A stretch of DNA of 16,406 bases from Chitinophaga pinensis (GTDB lineage Bacteria; Bacteroidota; Bacteroidia; SXHM01), in the NCBI GenBank assembly GCA_945889235.1, contig CAMDBK010000032.1:1-16406 (forward strand), given 5' to 3'. The notes under the pieces were generated by a model that was not told where the DNA came from, searched no databases, and saw only the letters and a program-made list of their open reading frames with translations. The first letter of the stretch is position 1. Every line of letters starts with the position of its first letter. The translations under genes and the position numbers were made by a program. Of this stretch, positions 1-7,260 are shown in pieces.

Positions 1-1133
1 AGGGAGAAGAAGCTGTAGCTGCTGCTGTAAGAGCAATAGAAAACAAAAGCGGGTTTGATCAAATACCGGGAATAGTTTATCGTAATAAAGATAACCTGCC
101 CATTCGCAATGCTGCTAAAAACAGGATAAAAGAAATTGAAGAAATACCCTGGCCCGCATGGGAACTTTTTCCGCTTGAAAAATATAAAAAACATGGTATC
201 ATATATGGAGTGGACAGAGATGTATATTCTGTGCCATTATCAGCTACAAGAGGTTGTCCATATCAGTGTACGTTTTGCAGCAGCCCCCAAATGTGGGGCA
301 CACGCTATTACATGCGAAATCCGATTGATGTAGCCAATGAGATAGAACATTTTAAAGACAGATTTGGAGTTCTTAACTTTGATTTTTATGACCTAACAGC
401 TATAATAAAAAAAGATTGGATTATAGAATTTGCCAAAGAAATTATAAAAAGAAAGCTAAACATAACCTGGCAAATACCTGCAGGCACACGTTCAGAAGCA
501 ATTGACCAGGAAGTTGCCCATTATCTTTATCTTTCGGGGTGTCGGAACATAACATATGCGCCTGAAAGCGGCTCAATAGAAACTTTAAAATTAATAAAGA
601 AGAAAGTTTCACTTCCTGATATGCTCAGATCAATATCTTATTCGAGCAAGGAGAAAATGAATATTAAAATAAATATTATCATTGGTTTTCCCAGTGAAAA
701 ACATAAAAATATATGGCAAACAATTTGGTTTTTGCTCAAAGCAAGCTGGCATGGTGTAAATGATATGGCACCTTCCGTATTTTCACCTTATCCTGGAAGT
801 GAACTTTTCAGGCAGCTAAGCGATGCAGGAAAAATTGACCTTAATAACGATGCTTATTTTTACCAGATAATTTACGTTGATACTTTTTTCAACAACTATT
901 TTTATAATACTAACATTAATAAGTATGCTCTTAGATTTTACTTATTAAGCTACCTGATTATTTTTTATTCCTCTAACTTTCTTTTTCATCCAACCAGGCT
1001 TCTTAAAACAATCAGTAACTTGTTTACACAAAAATATGAATCAAGAGGTGAAATGGCTTTAGGAGAATTGATAAAACGATCAAAAATAAAAGTTAAGAAG
1101 CCTGAAATGACTACTGAAGCATTATCTGCATAA
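1..1133 (+). CDS. B12-binding-domain radical SAM protein, N-terminally truncated by the window edge
   Basis: The open frame enters from the left edge (first full codon at base 3) and gives 376 visible residues. The first residues (GEEAVAA) look like the end of a cobalamin-binding Rossmann domain. They are followed by the usual linker (EIPWPAW) and a radical SAM core. The [4Fe-4S] cysteines are in CPYQCTFC at visible residues 85, 89 and 92 (bases 255-278). A later APESGS element matches the SAM-binding strand seen as GxESGS in the family. The GTG at 210 sits inside the fold, so it is not the true start. The C-terminus is rich in aromatic and aliphatic residues (FYLLSYLIIFY) and may touch the membrane. 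The family includes B12-dependent methylases and ring-forming enzymes such as BchE; the substrate cannot be told. The gene is followed 89 nt later by an Asp/Asn hydroxylase-family gene on the same strand. Confidence 0.9.
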   Translation, partial: GEEAVAAAVRAIENKSGFDQIPGIVYRNKDNLPIRNAAKNRIKEIEEIPWPAWELFPLEKYKKHGIIYGVDRDVYSVPLSATRGCPYQCTFCSSPQMWGTRYYMRNPIDVANEIEHFKDRFGVLNFDFYDLTAIIKKDWIIEFAKEIIKRKLNITWQIPAGTRSEAIDQEVAHYLYLSGCRNITYAPESGSIETLKLIKKKVSLPDMLRSISYSSKEKMNIKINIIIGFPSEKHKNIWQTIWFLLKASWHGVNDMAPSVFSPYPGSELFRQLSDAGKIDLNNDAYFYQIIYVDTFFNNYFYNTNINKYALRFYLLSYLIIFYSSNFLFHPTRLLKTISNLFTQKYESRGEMALGELIKRSKIKVKKPEMTTEALSA

Positions 1134-1222
1134 ATTCAATTTATGTATTCTAAACTCAACTAAGAAATTGAACTATCGCTTTAAAAATTGAATTAAAGCT
1201 GTTATTCTATTTTCAAAAACAA

Positions 1223-1981
1223 ATGAATGAACTGCCAATAGAAACACCACAATACTTTCTTATTGAAGAAACCTATACCGGAAAACATGCTTTTTTTTAT
1301 AACTCAAATAATTTTCCGGCAATAAAAGAATTAGAATCAAAATGGCATATTATCAGGGAAGAGATTTTAGGCTTATTATCAGGAGAAGAAAAGATTGAAG
1401 TAAAAAATATAAATCCTCCTTATCTTTCAACGCCTGATGCATGGAAAAATTTTTATTTCTACAATTTTGGCTGGAAGAAACACAAAAACTGCAAACGATT
1501 CCCAAAAACTCATGCCCTGCTTAAATCAGTACCGAACATGATTTTTGGTGGCATTACTGTTTTAGAGCCACGATCGAAAGTGCTTCCACATAACGGAGAA
1601 ACCAACACAACCATCCGCTGCCACCTGGGATTGAAAATTCCTGCACCTTTTCCTGTTTGCGGAGTTCGTGTAGGTACAGAAGAACAGGGTTGGGAAGAAG
1701 GTAAGGTTTTGATGTTCAGCGATGCACATTATCACACTGCCTGGAACAACAGCAATGATCAAAGATTCGTTTTGGTTTTCGACATTGTGCGCGATGAGTA
1801 TGCTCACCAAAAACACAGCGTTTGCGCCAAAGTTTTGGGTGCTCTGTCATTGAAATATTTTTACAGTAAAAAACCGGAATTAAAAAAAGCACCTTTATCT
1901 GTTATTAATTTTTTTCACTTTTTATTTACCGCTTTTTGGTACCTTTATTTACCTGTTCAAAATCGGTTCAGGTTACCTTAA
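1223..1981 (+). CDS. Aspartyl/asparaginyl beta-hydroxylase-family Fe(II)/2-oxoglutarate dioxygenase
   Basis: A 252-residue protein whose centre matches the Asp/Asn beta-hydroxylase family. PHNGETN (His123, Gly125) leads into IRCHLGLKIP (131-140), followed by a GW/EEGK turn. YHTAWNN then carries the second iron-ligand histidine (His171), with Arg181 placed to bind 2-oxoglutarate. As in mammalian AspH, glycine takes the place of the usual acidic third iron ligand. Family members hydroxylate Asp/Asn in EGF-like domains; bacterial relatives LpxO and OlsC hydroxylate lipid acyl chains. The last 30 residues hold a hydrophobic, aromatic stretch (about 226-245), which would suit a membrane-associated lipid hydroxylase. 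That is inference; a peptide, amino acid or secondary-metabolite substrate is also possible. The gene lies between two B12-binding radical SAM genes on the same strand. No Shine-Dalgarno sequence is seen; the ATG at 1223 is the first reasonable start. Confidence 0.88.
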   Translation: MNELPIETPQYFLIEETYTGKHAFFYNSNNFPAIKELESKWHIIREEILGLLSGEEKIEVKNINPPYLSTPDAWKNFYFYNFGWKKHKNCKRFPKTHALLKSVPNMIFGGITVLEPRSKVLPHNGETNTTIRCHLGLKIPAPFPVCGVRVGTEEQGWEEGKVLMFSDAHYHTAWNNSNDQRFVLVFDIVRDEYAHQKHSVCAKVLGALSLKYFYSKKPELKKAPLSVINFFHFLFTAFWYLYLPVQNRFRLP

Positions 1982-2166
1982 TTGGAATATCAATAGTGTA
2001 GAAAAACTATTTGAATTCAAAAAGTCTATTTCAAAATTACTTATGGGGCTGTATTATTCTCAATAAAAGGCAACTGGTCAGGTAAAACTTTTAACTTTGA
2101 TTTTTGTGACAACTCACGATCTGCACAAATAAGGAAAATGAAAAAATCAGGTAATCAAAAACAGGC
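1982..2166 (+). other. 185-bp intergenic spacer with a possible promoter element
   Basis: AT-rich spacer between the hydroxylase gene and the second radical SAM gene. TAACTTTG at 2092-2099 fits the Bacteroidota -7 pattern TAnnTTTG, but no TTTG is seen at the right distance upstream, so a promoter here is weakly supported. No open frame, tRNA-like fold or strong hairpin was seen. Confidence 0.25.
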
Positions 2167-3780
2167 ATGAAAGTTACATTCGCAGCATTGGGTACTGAGC
2201 AATTAGGAATAAGTATGCTTTCTGCAATTGCAAAGTCGAAAGGGCATAGCGTTAATTTGGCTTTCTCTGCTTCACTTTTTCACGATAGGTTCAATCTCGA
2301 AATGCCGGGCATATCACCATTCTTTGATGATACACCTGAGGTTATTAAAGCAATTAAAAAGCAGCAACCTGATGTTTTGGCATTTTCTCCTCTTACTTCA
2401 ACCTATCAGTGGGCACTGGGTATTGCAAAACAAGCAAAAGAACTAAATCCGAATGTAAAAACAGTTTTTGGTGGTGTCCATGCTTCAGCAGTGCCTCATT
2501 TACTTTTAAAGCAACAGGCTGTTGATTATGTAGTAGTTGGTGAAGGGGATGTCGCATTTCCACAAATTATAAACTCAGTTGCTGATAAAAATTTCAATCA
2601 ACCCATACCTAATACTAAGTACAAAGCGAAAGACGGTAGTATTATCCATGGGTTGCAAACAGGGTTTATTCAGGATTTAGATGCTTTACCATTTTATGAT
2701 AAACCACTCTGGGAAGAACACGTACGCTTAGGCGACCTGTATTTAACAATGGCTTCGCGCGGATGTCCCTACCGATGCACTTTTTGTTTCAACAATTTTT
2801 TTGCAAAACTACCTGAAGAAAAATCAGGAAAGTATGTTCGTTTGCGAAGCCCGGCTCACATGATTGCAGAACTGAAAATTGCTCAAAGCAGATATAAGAT
2901 TGAAGTAATAGATTTCCAGGATGATGTTTTTACAACCAGCAAAAAATGGCTGCAGGATTTTTTATACCTCTATAAAAAAGAAATAAACAAACCATTTCAA
3001 ATTCTCACACATCCTCGCTACATGGATGACGACATTGCAAAATGGTTAAGCAATGCAGGATGTGTGTGGGTGCAAATGGGTGTGCAAAGCATGGATGAAG
3101 GTTTTAAAAAAGATACGTTGATGCGCTATGAGAAAAGCGATGATATAAGTGCTGCAATAGATGCAATGAATAAATACAAAATGAAAGTAAAGGTAGACCA
3201 CATGTTCGGGCTTCCTGACGAACCAATCAGTGCACAAGAAAATGCACGGATGCTCTACGCTAACCACCCACCTAAACGAATTCAAACTTTTTGGACATGC
3301 TTTTTGCCCGGAACCGAATTAATGAATGATGCATTGGCAAAAGGAAGAATTACTGAATTGCAGGCCCAAAAAATTAACGAGGGTGAAGATTTTTATTTTT
3401 TCAGAAATACTGAAAATGTAAAAGATGTACCATTGATGAACCTCTACAAGGCATATGAAGTGGTGTTCAGAATTATGCCGGTTTTACCTGATTCAATTAA
3501 AAAGAAATTGAAGCCAGCACTTATTCAAAAATTTCCAAAAATATTAATACGCCCCTTATCAATGCTTAGTGATGTAATTACGGGTTTTATGATGCGCAAC
3601 CCGGAATTTAAAGCTTATGCAAAACACAACTTGTTTCATCTGAAAAAATTCTTTTTACGCAAAATAGGTGTTCGAAATGTTAAGGCTACTAAAGTGCTGA
3701 ATGATATTGAATTCGGAATGTTTGTAAAAGAATTATCCCCAACTCGCAATACTGCTACCGCCCCATCAAAAGTAGCCTGA
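2167..3780 (+). CDS. Cobalamin-binding radical SAM protein (BchE-like architecture)
   Basis: A complete 537-residue protein. Residues 1-140 form a B12-binding-type Rossmann domain: the segment ending PDVLAFSPLT (68-77), then FGGVHAS (101-107) and VVGEGD (123-128). The radical SAM core follows, with the [4Fe-4S] motif CPYRCTFC (Cys200, Cys204, Cys207), FQDDVF after the second strand, and MGVQSMD as the SAM-binding element. The C-terminal 140 residues are basic with hydrophobic stretches and may define the substrate. The DxHxxG cobalt-ligating motif of methionine synthase is not evident, as is common in this class, so cobalamin would bind without a histidine ligand. It shares its domain order with the truncated gene at the left edge, so two such enzymes flank an oxygenase. 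The next gene starts 10 nt downstream, so the two are probably co-transcribed. Reaction and substrate are unknown; methylation or oxidative cyclisation are the family precedents. Confidence 0.9.
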   Translation: MKVTFAALGTEQLGISMLSAIAKSKGHSVNLAFSASLFHDRFNLEMPGISPFFDDTPEVIKAIKKQQPDVLAFSPLTSTYQWALGIAKQAKELNPNVKTVFGGVHASAVPHLLLKQQAVDYVVVGEGDVAFPQIINSVADKNFNQPIPNTKYKAKDGSIIHGLQTGFIQDLDALPFYDKPLWEEHVRLGDLYLTMASRGCPYRCTFCFNNFFAKLPEEKSGKYVRLRSPAHMIAELKIAQSRYKIEVIDFQDDVFTTSKKWLQDFLYLYKKEINKPFQILTHPRYMDDDIAKWLSNAGCVWVQMGVQSMDEGFKKDTLMRYEKSDDISAAIDAMNKYKMKVKVDHMFGLPDEPISAQENARMLYANHPPKRIQTFWTCFLPGTELMNDALAKGRITELQAQKINEGEDFYFFRNTENVKDVPLMNLYKAYEVVFRIMPVLPDSIKKKLKPALIQKFPKILIRPLSMLSDVITGFMMRNPEFKAYAKHNLFHLKKFFLRKIGVRNVKATKVLNDIEFGMFVKELSPTRNTATAPSKVA

Positions 3781-3790
3781 CTTACTATTC

Positions 3791-5506
3791 ATGCATAAGA
3801 ATAATTTTTTAATATTTTTCATTACACTATTCTGTTTTTTATTTACCTATTTATTCTTTGGTTTCTATTATGTAGAATATGAGGGTTTAACATCTGCTCT
3901 TTTTAGCGGAACACTTACATCTGATATGCCTTTTAGATCTATGTATTTTTCGGGAAATTTTGGAATTTCCTATTTGTATTCATACCTATATGAAATGTTC
4001 CCGAAAATTGAGTGCCTTTCATGGATATATTATTCATACTTATTTGCAACCTGTTTTATTGCGTGTTATATTGTCAACTCGCTTTTACCGACAAAAACAT
4101 CTATCTATATAAAGATTGCAATCTATATAACTATCTATGTTTTTGTTTTTGCAGACCACACAATACACCTTTTATACACACGCATATCTTATATGATTTG
4201 CGGGCTTTCATTAATTAGTCTTATTGTTATTTATCACCCCTCCTCTCAAACTATAAAATCACGTTTAGGTTTTTTTATTTTCATAAATATTTTTTTTCTA
4301 ACAGGCGCTCTTTCTAGAATTGAATCTGCAGTAGCTTGTTTTTTATTAATCTTTTTTTTTGCATTAGTTTTTTCTCAAAACAATGTAAAACAAACTGTAC
4401 AACTATTTTTTTTTCCTTTCCTAATAATTGCAGGAATATCATTAGCACTTACTGTTGATATATCAACCGCTACCTCTGAAGAATTTTACAAACAGGTAGA
4501 ACCAGATATTGAGGAGCAGTTAATTGCAAGAGAAAATAAAATACAACTCTCAGAAATTAATAGTCACCGTGATAGTATAATATATTCAGCTGCGTCTGAT
4601 ATGATGTGGTCTGACCCTAAAATTATTTCACCAAATTATTTGCGCTCATTAATTGAGCCTGAAAAATTTCTTTTTACGGATATAAAACAATGGAAAAGGG
4701 TTTATAAAAATTGTTTGGAAATAGGTTTAAAATATTGGTGTTTGATTGTATTCACTTCATTCTTGAGTATGATGCTTTTTTTTATTATTGATGTTAGAAA
4801 AAACAAGCTTAACCCAGTCTATCTAATAGGATTTGCACTTTCATTTTGGATACTTATTGTTGTTCAAACCTATACTGACAAACTGAATGACCGTTCTTTT
4901 TCACCCTATCTCACCCTTTTCATTTTTTGTCACTTTTTATTGATGCTGAAATATTACTCAGCAAAAAAAAAATTATGGCTTTATCCTTTTTCATTTTTTT
5001 GTTTCATTACTTTGGTTTTTCATTTATATTCCTTGAAAATTGAATCAACAATTCTGAAAAAGGATTTGATAATATATCAAAGTAATTTTGAAAAAATAAA
5101 ACAAATTGCCAGAAAACGGTTTCTGGTAGTTAATTCAACTTCATTTGATTATTTATTTTTAAGTAATGAGCCTTTTCACCTTTTTAATTTTTCAAGTTTC
5201 GAAAAAATTTACATAACAGATGGATACATTATTCCTTTTTTGCCTTATTACAAGAGATATCTTGAAGGTGAATGTAATTGTGATATTTATAATTTTCCAA
5301 GTTTTTGGTATTACCTTGAATCTATTCATGAAGAAGTAGTGATTGTTTCGGCACCGAACAGAATGAAAACTATTCAGCAGTATATTTTTGAAATATACCA
5401 ACATCAGTTGCCTTTAAAAGAAATAAACTCTGAGTGGCTTAATAAGGTTCAAAAAAGTGATACCCGTGGCTATAAGGAAGAACTATCGGTCTATATGTTA
5501 GAGTGA
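3791..5506 (+). CDS. Polytopic membrane protein of unknown function with a soluble C-terminal domain
   Basis: A 571-residue protein I do not recognise. About ten or eleven hydrophobic segments are visible: near residues 6-28, 76-98, 105-122, 132-148, 160-175, 180-196, 203-222, 312-334, 341-360, 370-388 and 396-415. The first is followed by a polar loop containing acidic Asp45, and a roughly 90-residue soluble loop lies at 223-311. Residues 420-571 form a non-membrane domain with alternating strands and helices. A long N-terminal loop, many membrane spans and a soluble C-terminus are general GT-C glycosyltransferase traits. TGALSRIES (171-179) and NDRSFSPY (366-373) are plausible conserved spots, but none is a diagnostic motif. 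The ATG lies 10 nt after the radical SAM stop codon, which indicates an operon. The frame runs intact through several homopolymer tracts, including ten A at 4963-4972. It ends 2 bp from a convergent gene. Confidence 0.75.
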   Translation: MHKNNFLIFFITLFCFLFTYLFFGFYYVEYEGLTSALFSGTLTSDMPFRSMYFSGNFGISYLYSYLYEMFPKIECLSWIYYSYLFATCFIACYIVNSLLPTKTSIYIKIAIYITIYVFVFADHTIHLLYTRISYMICGLSLISLIVIYHPSSQTIKSRLGFFIFINIFFLTGALSRIESAVACFLLIFFFALVFSQNNVKQTVQLFFFPFLIIAGISLALTVDISTATSEEFYKQVEPDIEEQLIARENKIQLSEINSHRDSIIYSAASDMMWSDPKIISPNYLRSLIEPEKFLFTDIKQWKRVYKNCLEIGLKYWCLIVFTSFLSMMLFFIIDVRKNKLNPVYLIGFALSFWILIVVQTYTDKLNDRSFSPYLTLFIFCHFLLMLKYYSAKKKLWLYPFSFFCFITLVFHLYSLKIESTILKKDLIIYQSNFEKIKQIARKRFLVVNSTSFDYLFLSNEPFHLFNFSSFEKIYITDGYIIPFLPYYKRYLEGECNCDIYNFPSFWYYLESIHEEVVIVSAPNRMKTIQQYIFEIYQHQLPLKEINSEWLNKVQKSDTRGYKEELSVYMLE

Positions 5507-5508
5507 TT

Positions 5509-6678
5509 TCAATTATTAATTGGATAAAATCTTACAGCTGATAATACACCAAGTGAATCAGGAAACCAATATTGTGATTTATGAATAAGCGAAATTTTAA
5601 AAATCTTTGCTCTTATTCCATCCGACAAATCAACATCATATTTAATGGGAATACCATTTAAAGGTGCGTCATCACCCACTTCACCTAAAAGTAAGTTTTT
5701 TCCAAGCGGTTCATACATCTCTTTATCAAAATCTTTTTTCTTGTTTATTCTTATAATTTTTGATCCCAAAAGATTTGAATCTTCATCTAATACTTCACAT
5801 TTCATAATCATCTCTGGGCCCGGACTTATTTTATGAGGAATAGTAGTGTTATCCCATATTATTTCGCCTTTTATTTTGCTAGATAAAACAGAGAAATGAA
5901 AATCATCCATTACTAAGAACAGTTTTGAATTTATTTTTTCAGGTTCATCATGTTGCCAATAATAGTAATGTGTACCTTCTCCAATATTATTTCGTTCCTG
6001 GTGACAATTAGTGCACAAAACTGAACCGGTTCGTCTTATTGCAATTTCCGGGTTAATGGTCTTGAAAACATCAAAATGACAGGGATAGCAAACAAGGTTA
6101 TTTTTAGTTATAGTTTGTAGGGTTTGAAATTCAGGAATAGAATCACTCTTTAATTTTTTATGGTTTAGTGATATTATATTTTTTCCGTCAAAATGGCAAC
6201 TTAAACAATCTATGCCTGTAAACCTTTCCACTTCTTGTGTTCTGGCATTTGGTCGTGGATGTCCAATTTGAATAAGTTTGGTAATAAATTCATCTTGTTT
6301 GTTTATACTGTCAAAAAGAAATGTTTCATATAAATTTTGCGGAGCGTGGCATCCTGTACAATTATCAAATGATTTATTTACTTCATTTGTATAATAGACA
6401 CATTGATATTTATTACTGTTTACAAAACTCTTGTGCTCTAAAAGTTTTTGATATGCACTTGTATGGGGACCTTTAAGTTCGTTTTCATATTCTTTCTGGT
6501 GGCAAGTGGCGCATTTAGAAATTTTTTCTTCTCTTATTAAATTTTTGAATTCATTAGTTGCAACGAAGTTGTGATATTCTGTATTAGTGAGTTGACTACA
6601 TTGGAAAAAAGGAGAAATAATACTAATTAAAGAAAAAAAAATCAAGAATGAAATAATGTGATTTTTCTTTGAAGTCAT
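5509..6678 (-). CDS. Exported five-heme c-type cytochrome
   Basis: A 389-residue protein with five CXXCH heme-attachment motifs: CATCH (56-60), CTGCH (107-111), CLSCH (158-162), CYPCH (197-201) and CTNCH (222-226). Several separate histidines (for example His72 and His140) could be distal ligands. The N-terminus has lysines followed by a hydrophobic run (residues 8-25), so the protein is exported, as c-type heme attachment requires. Cys27 directly after this run could be lipidated, but the -1 residue is Gln, unlike a classic lipobox. Residues from about 240 lack heme motifs and look like a beta-rich domain. The spacing resembles the cytochrome c554 / multiheme family of periplasmic electron carriers. 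I see no catalytic signature of a nitrite or hydroxylamine enzyme. The gene starts 29 nt after the flavodoxin gene and is the last of a probable minus-strand operon. Confidence 0.88.
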   Translation of the reverse strand: MTSKKNHIISFLIFFSLISIISPFFQCSQLTNTEYHNFVATNEFKNLIREEKISKCATCHQKEYENELKGPHTSAYQKLLEHKSFVNSNKYQCVYYTNEVNKSFDNCTGCHAPQNLYETFLFDSINKQDEFITKLIQIGHPRPNARTQEVERFTGIDCLSCHFDGKNIISLNHKKLKSDSIPEFQTLQTITKNNLVCYPCHFDVFKTINPEIAIRRTGSVLCTNCHQERNNIGEGTHYYYWQHDEPEKINSKLFLVMDDFHFSVLSSKIKGEIIWDNTTIPHKISPGPEMIMKCEVLDEDSNLLGSKIIRINKKKDFDKEMYEPLGKNLLLGEVGDDAPLNGIPIKYDVDLSDGIRAKIFKISLIHKSQYWFPDSLGVLSAVRFYPINN

Positions 6679-6707
6679 TGTTGGTGTATTTTATTCACAG
6701 GCTAGCT

Positions 6708-7229
6708 TTACAAATAAAACTCAACTACTATTTGTTCAGTCCAATTACCTATTCGCGATTCTGTTAGTTCATTTTGATGATCAACGTCTAAACAAAGTCC
6801 AACAAACTGATTACCTCTCTGCGCTTTTGAAAAGCCATGAACATATCCCTCGGTACTTGTTTTTCCACAGATTATTCCACTGTTTTTTTCTACAATTTCT
6901 GCAAAAATTCCAATCGCATCACAAAAATAATTGGCATAACCGTATTGATCGCCCAATCCAAAGAACGCTACTTTTTTGTGAGAAAAATCGATTTGATTCA
7001 TTTCAGAAATAAACAAATCCCAATCTCCCTGAATTTCTCCATCATACCATGTTGGCATACCAAGTATCAAAAAATTATACTTTGCCATATCTTCTTTCTT
7101 TTTTTTATAAATTTCAATTAATTCAACAGAAATATTTTTTGATTTTATTTCTAATACTTCTTTTATTCTCTTAGATACTTTTTCTGTATTTCCTGTATCT
7201 GTACCATAAAACAATCCAATTGTTAGCAT
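6708..7229 (-). CDS. fldA: Flavodoxin
   Basis: A 173-residue protein of long-chain flavodoxin length. The N-terminus MLTIGLFYGTDTGNTEKV carries the FMN phosphate-binding loop (TDTGNT, 10-15). PTWYDGEIQGDW supplies Trp61 for one flavin face, and GLGDQYGYANYF supplies the tyrosine (96 or 98) for the other. It is a cytosolic low-potential one-electron carrier that can replace ferredoxin under iron limitation and can reduce radical SAM clusters. The latter is noteworthy because two radical SAM genes lie nearby on the other strand, though any link is inference. It sits between the large glycosyltransferase gene (31 nt upstream) and the cytochrome gene (29 nt downstream). The 31-nt leader is AT-rich, with no clear promoter or Shine-Dalgarno sequence. 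Confidence 0.93.
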   Translation of the reverse strand: MLTIGLFYGTDTGNTEKVSKRIKEVLEIKSKNISVELIEIYKKKKEDMAKYNFLILGMPTWYDGEIQGDWDLFISEMNQIDFSHKKVAFFGLGDQYGYANYFCDAIGIFAEIVEKNSGIICGKTSTEGYVHGFSKAQRGNQFVGLCLDVDHQNELTESRIGNWTEQIVVEFYL

Positions 7230-7260
7230 TTGTTTTTTGAAAATAATTTATAATTAAATA

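Noticed and set aside
210..257. GTG start at 210 for the first radical SAM gene
   Set aside because: The frame is open to the left edge, and upstream residues fit the B12 domain/linker of the same protein, so this is an internal codon.
1134..1193. Inverted repeat ATTCAATTT / AAATTGAAT between the first two genes
   Set aside because: Only A/T-rich 9-mers with a 42-nt spacer and no T tract; expected by chance in AT-rich DNA and not a convincing terminator.
2092..2099. TAACTTTG as a promoter for the second radical SAM gene
   Set aside because: The -7 match has no TTTG partner at 19-23 nt; kept only as a remark in the spacer entry.
4963..4972. Ten-A tract in the membrane protein gene as a frameshift or slippage site
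   Set aside because: The frame remains open and the hydrophobic pattern continues on both sides, so there is no sign of a break.
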